Origin: Celoporthe dispersa
Taxonomy: Eukaryota; Ascomycota; Sordariomycetes; Diaporthales; Cryphonectriaceae
Direction: 5' to 3'
DNA: 64,000 nt
Assembly: GCA_016584495.1 (NCBI GenBank)
Contig: WAID01000007.1
Location: forward strand, 1,474,001-1,538,000
The translations under genes and the position numbers were made by a program. Under the pieces are notes generated by a model. The model was not told the DNA's origin. It saw only the letters and a program-made list of their open reading frames with translations, and did not search any database. Shown piece after piece: positions 47,201 through 58,543 of this stretch (positions are counted from its first letter, which is position 1; every line of letters begins with the position of its first letter).

Positions 47201-48552
47201 ATGACCGAGACGGCGTGCTCCTAGAGCCTACCTGGGCTGTCCTCTCTGGTACACAGAGGTCTGTAGCCGGAGGTTTGGTGCTGTGCCTCACACCGGCAGG
47301 TCCCGACCCGACCCATCGTCGAGGTCTTGATTAAACCTCGGAGCACTCACTGGGCCACCGGATGAGCGTCCTATCGCATCCAAGACTTTTCAGCCTCGGT
47401 GTCTGCATTCGTTCAGCAAGACCGTCGTCTTCCCGCCACTCGGAGCGCATCCTTTCTCCATGCCGTAATTTTTTGCAAGTGGAACCTACGGAATATACAC
47501 TTCCTCCCCCTCCCCCCTCGCCAAGCCATTTGTTAGAACCCGGGGGCGTTGGGCGTAGGAATTTCTGAGACCTGCATGTGTGCTGGCCTGTCGCAGAAAG
47601 TCTCAACCAATCCTACAATAAGAACCTACCCAAAAAATAATAATATATAGGAGGGAATGAAGGTAGGTAATCTCTTGGGTAGCATTCGAGCGATCCAGTC
47701 AAACATCCCTTGGTGGAGGGAGGGGGCCGTCATCTTTCGGAACTTGTGTGTGTGTGTGTGTGTGTTTGTGTCTAGGTCAGTGAGCTCATCTACACCATCC
47801 GCCCCGCCGTGTCGCTCAGCTGGATGTAAGCCCTTGTGGTCTGCATGGAGCTTCTCACCGTGTCTCTTTGGCTAAATGTGGAAACATGATCACCCAAGGT
47901 CCCGGCACCTCACATCTCAACCCTATCGAGATGGATGAGCCCGTTCGGTTCCGGTGGCAGGCCGTGAAAGACCGGGGTCCTGGCCACCGACCTTCTTTTT
48001 GTATCTTTTTTTTTTTGTTGTTATTGTTCAACCTCATCTCCAGCGGAACAGGGCCCTGTGGGCGATCATGCTGACTGCCCCGGGGGGGGGGAACCTAGGA
48101 TCTCCCCTCCCCCCTTCAGACCAAGTGCCGCGGCCACCACCACCACCCGCCACACGTCGGCGGGACTTGTTCTTTTGTCTCTCCAGTTTTGAACCGCAAT
48201 CTACATGGGTATGGACAGACATCAAAGTCAGACAGATCCGGCCAGGCCTGGCTGGTATCACGGTGGTGGTGGTGTGTGCTCTGCCCCATTTCCTCCCCCC
48301 CAACGATCACAGCCGGGAGATCTCCTCATCAGTGAATGTGGTATCCCTTCCTCCCGGTCAAGACTATTGAATACATACACATACTATAGTACATACATAC
48401 ATATGTAATCACTGCATATGTTTTCGTCCCCACTAGCGGTGGCCAGAGGTGTGTATGTGCCAGTGAATAGGTCGGGTATAGCTGCGCAGCAACCGCTCCG
48501 CATGATGCCCCAGTTTGACTAGACAAGGGTGTTTGCCTTGAACCCGTGCCGG

Positions 48553-48583
<31 letters not shown>

Positions 48584-49393
48584 GTGCCTCAAGCCTCTAC
48601 TGGATAAGGTTACGATGTACAGTGCATCATGAACATAACGGGTAGACTTGGGTGGTGGATAGGGACCAGCGCGTGGGGGTGGGGGGGCCTGTCTGTCTGG
48701 ACCTTGAAAACGAATCACCAGGGCAACGAGGCGGGACGAGTCCATGTTGATCATGATGCAAAGAGGCAAAATGTATTCCTGACAATAAATGCAGAGAACA
48801 AAGGCTAGACCATCCCACCGGCTACCCTATGGCCCGAGAAATGGGCCCAGTATGTAAAGAATTAGACGATAATCAATGCTTGCTGGCTTTGTCTCCGCCT
48901 CCCCCTCCCAGAGTGCCCCAGCCACAGCTTGTTGCTATCCTCTTTCCCGAGGAGGCGGCTGCTGATGTGTTTTCCTATTCCTATTCCCGTCTCCCTCCAC
49001 TGCCAGTCCATCATCCTCTGCATGAGGCTTGCTGATGACATAAAATGGAAAGCCAACCAAGGGAGTTTATACTCAAAACCCTAATTCAAAAGTTGAAAGC
49101 AATGAAAGCGCTCGCTCACTGCTCCTGGTTCACCGACGACACCAAACGCCGTCGCGACTAGCATGGCCTGCTTCCCAACTCCCGCTTCCTAGTAGATATT
49201 CCCACCTGTTTGATATATCCCCTGATGAACGCCGTCGCGGGTATGCAAGAAGAACAGCTTGTGAAGAGGGGGTTTTTCGTAACGATCATGAGTCATCCGG
49301 ATGTAAGCTCGTCCCCGCCGCACTGGTCCCCGGGCCGCTCGGTGCCGAGGGGGACCTGGTACGGGGACTCTCGCTGTCGGGCGGAGCTTCGTT
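44291..49393. other. Long intergenic region (5.1 kb)
   Basis: The first few hundred bases upstream of 44,290 are the likely SWIM-gene promoter. The rest holds pyrimidine runs (45,880-45,935, 46,070-46,110), a CAT repeat (46,144-46,162), TG and TC tracts (47,745-47,770, 48,552-48,577) and a G homopolymer at 48,080-48,090. The longest frame, 250 codons at 46,174-46,926 (+), is Pro/Ser/Cys-rich with no domain and overlaps open frames on the other strand. No gene supported. Confidence 0.45.
48552..48577. repeat. TC dinucleotide microsatellite
   Basis: Thirteen TC units, uninterrupted, in intergenic DNA. Confidence 0.9.
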
Positions 49394-51739
49394 TCATATC
49401 GCACCTGAGATCTTCCGTGCTGTGTTTGCCGCGGCCGCTGTGGGGCTGGTCATGCTGCCCACACGCCCGCTGGTCTTGCGGACACCGGACGGCCCCTTAC
49501 CGTCGGGGCCGCGACTGCTGCCCCGGACCTTGGTTAGGACGCCGCCCGCCGAGGTAGAGCGCAGGGGTGTCTTTGCGCCCTTGGCCTTGCTGTTGAGGGA
49601 GCTGCCGATGTTCTCGGCGTCGTTGGAGGCGTCGTCGTCGATCAGCGAGGTGTAGATGCTCGTCGTCGTCGTCGTCGTGGTGTGGCTAACAGAACGTGAC
49701 TTCCCAGAGTTGGGCGAGACGGAGGATCTGCGGCCGGTACGCACGCGCATGTGCATCTCTTCGTCCGAGTCGGCGTTGTTGGCCGAGTTCCGCTTCTTGA
49801 CGGACATGATCTCCATGTCCTCCTGGGCCGCGCAGCTCTCCTCCATGGCGGCGCGGGGGATACCGCGGCTGCTGGGAGGGTAGTGGCGGGTCTTGCGTGG
49901 CTGGCCTGGTGTCGGGGCCGGGAGATAGTTCTCCTGGTCTGCGGTGATGTTTGTGCGGTCGTTTTCCACCTCGCCCAGGGGTGTCCTGTTGGAGGCGCTG
50001 CGGGAGGGGGTGGAGGTCTTGCTTGGGCTCCGGCCAATGTTGGCCTTGTGGATGGTGCGGACAGGCGTGCTCGGGTTGGCGTTGGCGTTGGCGGCGGCGG
50101 CGGCGGCAGCTGCCATCTCCTTGCGGAGCCTCCTCTCGATCCGCTCCTCGACCCACCACTCCCGGAAGACACCCTGGTTGAGGTGCAGCCAGTGCTGCTG
50201 GGGCCCGACGACCATGCCGGGCCGCATGAACCTCATGTAGCCGATGACCTCGTCGGCGGTGAAGCCGTATCTGTAGATGAGGTAGGCACCGATCAGGCAC
50301 CCTGTGCGGCCCAGTCCTGCCTTGCAGTGGACGGCGATGCCCCTCTTCTTGACGGTGATCATCTCGTGTGCCAGCCGGATGAACTTGCGCACGGTCGGCA
50401 TCGCTGGGCAGGTGCCGTCCTCGAAGATCATGTCCAGGTGCGTGATACCCAGGCCCTCGAAGTATGAGGGTGAGTACAGCTCCGAGTTGAGGCGCACGAC
50501 GAGGCCGATGTTGCGCTCCGAGAAGTGCTTGAGGACGTTCTTGAAGGGCTGCGGCAGCGTTGGGTGAGCGTCGACGGCGGCCAGGGTCTTGGGCACTGTG
50601 GCCCAGAGCTCCGAGGTCTCGGGTATCTTGGCGACGGGCTCGTGCTGCGGGGAGGCGAAGGCCAGGAAGTTTGGTGTGATCCAGTTGAAGTCTCCGTGCT
50701 CGACACGCTCGAAGCGCTCGTACTCGTCGAGGTCGAAGTTCTCCAGGGCGCAGACGCCCTCCTCCTTGGCCTTCCAGACGCCGTAGACGACATCCTGGAC
50801 GGTAATGCCGTAGTCGGCCTGACTGTATCCGGCGTCGCGGAAGGGCATCAGTGGCGGGTCGACCTGGGCGATGGGTGCCAGGGCAAGGTGTGGCGGCCAC
50901 GACTGGATCAGGACCATGTAGCATGCCAGCAGGGTAGAGGCATTGGCGCGGCCTGTGGGTGAAAACGATACAGGTCAGCCCGCATGAAACAAACACGGCA
51001 GACGAATCCTACTCGTCAGGTCAAGAGAGGGGGGGGGGGGTTGTGCTCTGGTACTCACTCCTAGGGTCGGCCCTGCTCCAGAAGACGACTGGTCTGTCCT
51101 TGTTCTTGTCGGCACCGAGGATCTCATGGAACTGCAGGGCAAACCTGTACAGGTGGCCAATGTGGAATGGACCAAAGTCATGGTGGAAGTTGTTGTAGAG
51201 CAGGGTGTCGTCCACGGTGAAGTAGTAAGGCTGCTTGTAGGCCGGCTTCTGGACCGCCTGAGGGCCGTGGCCGGCTCTCTGCGAGCGCTTTCCAGGTGAT
51301 CTTATGGGGCCATCGGGATAAGGGAAGAGGGTGTCCTCGTTGGGCGGATGTATGTACGAGGCAAGGTACAGGCGGTCTTGGAGAAAATGTTAGCAGGGGT
51401 ACTGGCAGAGGCTGGTGCTGGTGTTGTTGTTGTTGGAGGCAGTGAGATGGAAATGATGGGTCTATAATGGCCACGGCACAGCCAAAACTGAAGATCCCTT
51501 TCCATTGACAGTCACGGCCGAGGAAGATGCAACAGTTTCAGTCAAGTCATTACGACCACTATTATCCGATGCTTCTTTTGCTTCTTCTTCCTGGTGTGTG
51601 TGTGTGTGTGTGCATGGTGGTTGCGTACAGCTCGGCCTCGGCGGTGAGAGCTTGCTGCAGCGAGGGAGACCTGACTGGTGCACGTACCTGGGATGTACTC
51701 GATGATCTGCCCCAAGTTAGAGCTCTTGGTAGGACCCAT
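49394..51739 (-). CDS. cdc14: Cdc14 dual-specificity protein phosphatase
   Basis: Cdc14 removes phosphate from Cdk-type Ser-Pro sites and drives mitotic exit, cytokinesis and related nuclear events. Three exons: 51688-51739, 51059-51376 and 49394-50952, with GTACGT and GTGAGT donors; 642 residues. The N-terminal Cdc14 domain is shown by YYFTVDDTLLYNNFHHDFGP and GPFHIGHLYRF. The catalytic phosphatase loop is HCKAGLGRTG (Cys near residue 333), with the upstream general-acid loop in LDMIFEDGTCP. The C-terminal 300 residues are low-complexity: Ala and Asn-Ala repeats, a seven-Thr run and many Ser/Thr-Pro sites (RSPSK, TSTPSR, NRTPLG, KTPLR) likely to be regulatory. The first exon has only 17 codons, so the start at 51739 rests on its good fit to IIEYIPDRLYLASY after splicing. 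It is divergent from pcc1. No frame breaks. Confidence 0.95.
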
Positions 51740-53491
51740 AGCTGTCGCTGCCGTCTATGGCCTGACGACTTCTCGATACTTCTTCTCTTGTGGGAAATAT
51801 GTTGTCGAGGCAGGAGCCAATTTCCCAAAGTGAGGAGGGGAAGCGCCGAGGCTGGGTTTTGAAAAATAAAAAGAAGTGTTGTTTGTACTAAAGTGTACAA
51901 GAGTAGTAGTATGCTTATGCTTATGCGGGTGACTCGGGCCCCGGCGGCAGAGAAAAAGAATATCGGTGGCTGGGGACTGGGGGGGTGTGTTTTCGCCGTC
52001 GCTGGAGGGGGGCGATCAGGATTGATCCAAGACAGGAACCCAAAACACAGGTGATTGCCAAGGGCTCAAAGGACCATGCGCGTGCAGCCCAGATGCAGAA
52101 GCTGGATGGTAAAGTGCTCGAGGGAACGGGTGTTTCGAGTATGGGAGACCCAGTGGAGGGGGGAGGAGAGCCGATCGATGAAGGATCGGCGATGTCCTCT
52201 TTTTTCTTCCTTGCTGCTTCAGACGTGCAGCCAATGCAACTCGCTATGCGCCTTGGAAGCAGGAGGGATGAGCTAGTTTGGTGGTAGAGTTGATCGAGGA
52301 GTGGAGTCGCAAGGCCAGCCAAAACCTTGACGCGAACCGGTTTGTGTTTGTTATGTGGTGGTGAGGTGGTAAGGTGGCAGGGGGGGGTGGGAGGCGAGGC
52401 CGCGAGGGAGAGGGAGACTGATGCTTGTTGAGGGGAGGGAGAGAAACAAACAAATCTTGCAACAGGCACGAAAAGGACGGGCTTCTTTTTAATTATGCGA
52501 GAAGAGGAATTCTTGGCCTGTGTATTCCTTTTTTTTATTTTTTATTTTTTTTATAACCGTCTCCCCCCTGGTTGCGGTGTAGCAACGGTGGGAGAGGAGC
52601 CCTTGTTGTGAAGGTGGAAGCGCCGCCAGCTCCAGTCTCGTTGCCGTAGTGCTAGGTACCATGTACTAAGAATACCATAGTAATAATAGGTGACAGGAAC
52701 ATCAGAGAAGCTCTGTGCTGGCCCTCTCCTCCTCCTCCTCCTCCTCCCCAATATTATTGTCCGGCCCACCCCTGGCGCTGCTGTGCCTGTGGCTCCAGTT
52801 CGAACACCCCGTCTGGCGCCTGGAGACCCCTGTAGGCCCAATCAGCACCCCCTGTAGCACCGTTGACGGGGCAACCACTGGGGCCTTTTTACCGGGGCGG
52901 TGCTGGGGCCCTGTGCTGGCTCGGCGTGCCAGTGCTCCTGATACTCCTCCCAAGTGGCTCCCCTCAGGCGGTTCAGCCGCTGGGACCACAGCGGGGCCCA
53001 TCCCTCCAAGGTTTTCGCTAGCAGCTATCTAGGTACTTTCCCCCCCTAGGCAATCGCCCACAGGCGGAACTGGGGAATGCAGATTTCTGGTGTCATGCCG
53101 CAGGTTCAGGTGGACATCATCCCCATTCTCCTCGCCCCAGAAAGAAGCCTGTCCCATGGTCCATGCAGAGTAAACGCCCCTCTCAGCAGCCTGTCCCAAC
53201 TGCCCAGTTCCCGGAAACAAGACGAAGCGAGAGACAGAACAAGGAGAGAGAGAGAAAAAAAAAGGAAAAACAGCACTAGACACGTCGTCCAAGTGACGGG
53301 TCCAGACCCACGCACGCAGGCTCTCGACAGCCCTGGAACGACCAGACAACCTGATAAACCTTGGAAGAGCCGCTGTGAAAAACTCATCCCTATGACGAAG
53401 GCGTTGTGTGTGTGCGCATACATTCCCGACAATCGAGAACAGGATCCAGAACCAGCACCACACCCCTTTTTTCCTGCAAGCACTTTCGACA
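51740..53491. other. Divergent promoter region between cdc14 and pcc1
   Basis: 1.75 kb between two divergent start codons, so it should hold both promoters and leaders. It includes a G run and GGT-rich stretch (52,375-52,395), a T-rich tract (52,525-52,553) and a CTC repeat (52,723-52,746). Open frames on the minus strand (51,921-52,469) are Ser/Pro-rich and probably lie in the cdc14 leader. No separate gene supported. Confidence 0.5.
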
Positions 53492-54375
53492 ATGTCGCGT
53501 GACGTCGACGGGGAAACCTTCCCCTGCTCGTTGTAAGTTCTCACCGGGTCGCTATTCTTGGCCTTGGCCCTTGCTCTTCTCTTTGCTCTCCGTCTCTGTC
53601 CCTCTCTCTCTCTCTCTCGCCCTCTCTGTCTTCTTTCCTGAAGGATCCGTGTGGTCCTCCTCGTCCCCTGCTTGTCCGCCCCATGTCGACCCGCACTACC
53701 GATCGATGAAGGATGGATTGACGGGAGACGCGATGGGGAATCACGACACACAGGCCAGAGCACGTCCTCTGCAGGAAGGAACACGGGAGGGGGAGGAGGA
53801 GGAGGAGGAGGAGGAGCACCTGTCCACACCCAACACACAAATTACTACCAAAAAAAAAATACTACCTTGGCTACCTGCAGGCGAGCTGATCCGGCTGACA
53901 ACCCCCGACCCGCGCGTCTTTCTCTTCGCGTTTTTAGAACACTTAATGTCCCCTTCCCCACTTCCAGGCTGTCATCCATCGCCATGAGGGCCCTGGCAGT
54001 CGACAAGGAGTTGTCACCACTCGTGCAGAGGCGCTTCTCCACAACCACCACCACCGCTACCACCACGACTACTGGTCCAGACGCAAGGGACGCGCCCGGG
54101 CCCGGGCGCGGTGGGCATGGGCATGGGCACCAGCCTGAGCTCCAACCCGAGCCCGAGCCTGAGCCTGAACAGCACCACGACGAGAAGAAGAGTCTGGCCA
54201 GCGGCCCCCGAGCCCGGGCGCTGCTGCTGGGTGCGTCCTGCGGGTCCACTACGAGGCCACAACGAACCGCATGCTACGTGTCGCCGTCAACTCTTTCATG
54301 GATAGCCTGGCCCTCATACTCGAGGTCATGGAAAAACTCGATGTGGACGTCCTGGAGGCGCAACATGCAGGGTAA
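53492..54375 (+). CDS. pcc1: KEOPS/EKC complex subunit Pcc1
   Basis: Pcc1 is the small dimerising subunit of KEOPS, which makes the t6A37 modification on tRNAs decoding ANN codons and also affects telomeres and transcription. Two exons: 53492-53532 and 53938-54375, joined across a GTAAGT...TTTTTAG intron of 405 bp, giving about 159 residues. Family blocks: TLNVPFPTSRLSSIAMRA, LAVDKELSPL near the start, and LRVHYEATTNRMLRVAVNSF with MDSLALILEVMEKLDVDVL at the end. Between them is an insert of about 60 residues rich in Thr, then Gly-His, Pro-Glu and Gln-His, absent from compact Pcc1 proteins. One missing C in the run at 54205-54209 is needed to stay in frame. The last codons sit on a sequence resembling a GTAAGC donor, but the in-frame TAA at 54373-54375 gives a normal C-terminus. 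Confidence 0.85.
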
Positions 54376-54874
54376 GCATGCTTGCTGCGTTGCAGCCCGA
54401 CCGCCTCTCCCTCTCTCTCCCTCCTCCCCCCCCTTCCTCTCTCCTTCTCTCTCGATCAATCGATTTCGGATGACGGAGGAGTCCGTGGCCAGGCTGGCGG
54501 TGACTCATGCTATGCGCAATGAGTTGGCGATGCGTTCTCGGATCGATGCCATCATCTCTCATCAGCTCCGTCATCATCGTCATTCGCATCACGGCCTCTT
54601 CTTCGCTTGAGGCGGAATGTCGGGAGTCTGGTTCTCTGGGATCGCTATGTGAAGTGGGCCCTCAGAGCCTTACCACTCGCATTGAAGGCTACGTGTGGGT
54701 GTGTGTGTGTGTACCTCTCTGTGTGTATACGGGGAACTACATCGTATAGCAGAATCGCAGCATGCAAAGATCTCGTGCCCTTATTTCTTGAGTCACACCA
54801 GCACCACGTCTTATCCACCCTCCTCCTGCTGTCCACGCCCCATCCGAGCAGTACCGACTACCTCGGGCGATAAG
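54376..54874. other. Convergent intergenic region between pcc1 and the DUF427 gene
   Basis: About 500 bp between two converging 3' ends. It holds CT-rich sequence, a TG-rich stretch near 54,693-54,712 and no supported gene; probably both 3' untranslated regions. Confidence 0.55.
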
Positions 54875-55392
54875 TCATGACTTTGTCACGTTCACCTTGG
54901 TCTTGTCTGTCATGTGTGATACGATCATCAGCCGCGGAGATCCTCGAAGTAGCATAAAGAGAGAGAGAGAGAGAGAGGGTCGGTGGGGCCGAAGAAGTGT
55001 GCAGAGGGTGCCCTGAACACTCACAGAACGCTACGTGGTCGCGGATGTTTTCTGCCTTCTCCTTGGGCTGTGGATAATACCACGCCGCATTCTGCAGCTC
55101 CTGACCTGTAGTGTCATTTGAAAAGAAGAGGAAGAAAAAATTAGTACAAGACTTGACATCGCATCGGGTTCTCACTCTGTGCATGTGGGCGATTCTTCTT
55201 ACCTCCCGCCTTGATCGTATAGTAGCTCGCATCCCCCTTCCAAGGGCAGTGGGTCGACAGCTCCGTCTTGGAGAAAAGCTCGGTCTTGACGGACGACGGC
55301 GGGAAGTACACGTTCCCCTCGACCTCCTCCCAGGTGTCCGTCTCCGCGACCACGGTGTCACCGACCGCGGCCTTGGCGTGGCCGGTGGGCAT
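54875..55392 (-). CDS. Small DUF427-family protein
   Basis: A 100-residue protein of the DUF427 family (Pfam PF04248), found in bacteria and fungi, function unknown. Three exons: 55203-55392, 55025-55105 and 54875-54906, with GTAAGA and GTGAGT donors; the phases agree throughout. Family blocks: EEVEGNVYFPPSSVK, the conserved THCPWKGDASYY and NAAWYYPQPKEKAENI with DHVAF, then a short Lys-rich end (KTKVNVTKS) supplied by the tiny last exon. No signal peptide or membrane segment; the small compact fold suggests a soluble cytosolic protein. Start is the first ATG of the frame at 55392. The family is often annotated as possible nucleotidyl or ligand-binding protein without proof, so I give no reaction. 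Confidence 0.88.
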
Positions 55393-56502
55393 CTTGTCCT
55401 CTCTGTCTTGTCCTTTTTTTTCTTCTTCTATCTCGTGTTTTGTCACATGTATGTACTACTACTTTCAGGTGTCCTTGCCTTCTTGGGACACACACTTTTT
55501 TTTTTCTTCTTCTTTGGTTTTTCCTCCTTCCCTTCTCTTTTCGGATTCCTGCAGGGACACGTATCGGTCGAACTGTCGGTCGGACGGTCGGGTTATTTCT
55601 CGTTGACAAGCGCAGTGGTTCGTTGGTCCGTGATCGTCTCGTCTGGAGGGGCTCAGGTGGGTGTTGAGTGGATGAGGGGGGAGAGGAAAAGGGCGAGCCC
55701 CATTCCCTTTCTTATTTTTTGCCCTCCCACTCCCCCTCTCTTCCCCTCAGACATACATAGTACATGCAGGTTCCGATCCTCCCGAAGGTGGTGGTGGTGG
55801 ATTTGTAAGTCGTGGCAGCAACGAGGCCACAGCTGGCTTATTCAGCATCATGTGTTTAGTCTGTACATACCCTAATGTGTGTGGTATGTAACACCTTCTG
55901 CAGTAAATGTACATGGTCAATGGTTCCCGGCTGGGCCGTTTGACACACACCGGTCTCATTGGGCGGGGTAGGTACTATAAGGAACTACTTATGTAGACAG
56001 ATGGGGCCGATCTGGGGGAGGCTACTTGTGGCTACTTGTTGGGGGAATTCAACGGCTGGCTTGAGCTTTGTCAGTGCGCTTCTTGCTGGGCGGGGGGCAC
56101 GGTGGACAGGTCAAGCAGGACACTTGTCTCTCTTCTACCTCGGCAAGACGAGGCCTGTAGCGACCGACAGGTGCTGTCCCAAGATAGATCAAGGGCGGTA
56201 GGTCTTTGCTCTTCTGGGTGAGTCTCGGTCAGAGGCAAGGGAGGACATTGGGATATACTGATCCGACAAGTGGCCGTCAAGTTTCTCTCAGTATAGTATT
56301 CGTAGACCCAGGAGCTTGATGAGATGATGCGACGTGTCTCGACGGATCGTGTAAAGAACGGCGCAGCAATGCTCTCTCTAGATAACGCCCACCTATGCAA
56401 CTCATCTCAAACGCCATGCAGATCCAGAAGAAGAACAAGAGGAAATAGACAAAAAGGTGCTCTACGCGCCATGCTGAAGAACCTCGTAGTGGACCACAGC
56501 AC
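55393..56502. other. Intergenic region between DUF427 and phosphatase genes
   Basis: Holds the DUF427 promoter (T-rich and CT-rich, 55,400-55,530) and the 3' end of the phosphatase transcript. No gene seen; the 254-codon + strand frame over 55,111-55,875 is antisense to DUF427 and low-complexity. Confidence 0.55.
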
Positions 56503-58543
56503 TCAGACGACCGTCTCCAGCGCGTTGAAGTCTCCAAAACACGTCTCCTCGAACCTGGCCAGCTCGGGCATCTTCTCCTGCACCCTCAGGAACGTCTCCA
56601 GCTCGCACCACCCGTCGACCCGGCTCGCGTCGCACTCGGGGAAGCTCCAGCCCAGCGGGATCGTCCTCTGGTTCAGCACAAAGTGGATGTACCGGGTTCT
56701 CTCCCCCGCCGCCCCCTCTTCGTCCTCCACGTACCCGTCTCCGCCGCGGTCCGCACGCACGGGCTTGGGGGCGCGGATGATCTCCATGTCGAGCCGGGCG
56801 GCGAAGGGTGTCAGGTGCGAGACGGTGAAGTTGTGCTTGCCCGGGTGGTGGCGAGGCGACAGGGGCGGGTCGTCGCGGGTCGAGGTCAGCCCGAAGGCGG
56901 CCAGGATGGAGATGATGTTGGTGTCGTGGGAGAAGTCGAGGTAGAGCGACTGGTTGAGGGGGAACGTCTCGGTGCTGCTGTCGAGCGTGGTGTTGATCTG
57001 GCTCCCCGAGTAGCCGAGCGTGTGGTTCTTGAGGCGGGCTATGACCTCCTGCTGGTAGCCTATGCCGACGGCACGGGCGGTCTTGGACTGCCAGCCAGAG
57101 GCTCCCGAAAAGAACAAGTCTGATGGGCTTGGTCAGCACAAGGCATTCAGAGGGTGGTGGTAGGGCAGATACATACCAACCGAGTAGCCGAAGTTGATCC
57201 ACTCTTCATAGGTGAAGAGCTCGCAAAAGCGGCTGAAGCCATAGGCAATCTTTGTATGGAGACGTCAGTGTTTGTCTCACCACCACCGGGAACTACTGCT
57301 CCGGCAGAAAGAGGAAGGCGGGGGACAGCTAACTCACCGTCTCATAAGGACACATGCTCTGCGCGGCATACGTATCCTCAACCGTCCAGTCGTATCCCTC
57401 TACCATACTACTCAAGCGGGCCGTCGCTATCGTTCATCACCTTCAGGTCAGCAGCACGCCCGCCCACCTGCCCGGGAAGATTGACCTACCCTCCTGTAGG
57501 TACACCTGCGCCCACTCGGCCGTGGCATTCAGCCCGCCCTCCAGCTTCGAATTGGGACAGTTCTTATACCCGGCCAAGGAATTGTTGAACCCGTTCTCCT
57601 CGATGATGACCTCGATGGTGGCGTTGTTGGGCCATTCCAGCCCGAAGAAGCCGGCCATGAAGTACTCGGCCGACTTGAGCATGCGGTCTTGCGTCGTGGT
57701 CCGCACAATGATCTTGCTGTTGGGGTTGTACAGGCTCGAGTACATGTACGAGTGCAGGATGCCCGAGTCGAAGAGCTCCTGGCGGCCCTTGGGCACGAGG
57801 ATCTCGTAGCCCAGCCGGTACTCCCACTCGTTGAGGAAGGCCAGCGGCCCACTGGCCTTGAAGGCGACCTCCTTCTCCTTCTTGGCCGCCGCGACCCTCT
57901 GCCCCAGCAGCATCACGTTGGAGCCCGTGCCGGAGGTGGGGTACCGCGACCCGTGCCGCGACAGCATCTGCAGCTGGACGATCTCCGCGCCGGGAGGTAA
58001 GGGCCACTCGTCAACGCCGAACCCGGGCGACGGCGTGTACGGTGACAGGTACCCCATCATCTGGAAGATGCTCTCGTTGGCGGCGCCCATGCCCTCGATG
58101 GGGACCGCCGTCTGCAGTGGCTGGTTCGGCACAAAGGCGACGGTGGGGTCGAAGGTCCTGGTCTGCGCGAGGAACGCCGGCGCGCCCGTGGCCGTCGGCC
58201 CGGCCCACAGCTCTGGGCTCGTCTGGAAGTACTGCGGCACCGTGGGCGTAGGCCCTGCGCAGCCGCAGGTTGAGTGTGGCGATCCCGAGGATGAACCTGC
58301 GTGGCCATGCTTGGGGAAGTCCGGGGCGAAGATGAGATTGATGGCCACGAGGATGAGGAGGCCTGAGATGAGCGCTATGAGGATCGTCTTGAGGTTGACA
58401 TTGTGGAAGGGCCGTGGTCGGTGGTAAGGCCCTGCCTGGACGGGTGTAGATGGGTCGTCCGAGTTGTCTTCTCTATCCTCGCCCTGGACAAGGTGGTAGC
58501 CCTGTGCCTCTTTGGGGCTCAGCTTCAGCGGAGGAGGCACCAT
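56503..58543 (-). CDS. Histidine acid phosphatase (phytase family), membrane-anchored
   Basis: Member of the histidine acid phosphatase (phytase-type) family, which hydrolyses phosphate monoesters through a phospho-histidine. Four exons: 57490-58543, 57338-57426, 57177-57249 and 56503-57119, with GTAGGT, GTGAGT and GTATGT donors; all phases agree, giving 610 residues. The catalytic motif RHGSRYPT is at about residues 196-203 and the proton-donor HD in DFSHDTN at about residue 470. Instead of a cleavable signal peptide there is a 50-residue Pro-rich cytoplasmic N-terminus and one hydrophobic helix (about residues 52-72, TILIALISGLLILVAINLIF), so a type II membrane protein facing the lumen or cell exterior is predicted. 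Possible N-glycosylation sites (NATIE, NNSLA, NHTLG, NTTLD, NQSLY) and several Cys fit that topology. Natural substrate unknown. Confidence 0.9.

Noticed and set aside
53029..53838. 269-codon minus-strand open frame over the pcc1 leader
   Set aside because: Poly-Pro and Arg-Glu repeats, no domain, and it overlaps the well-supported first exon and intron of pcc1.
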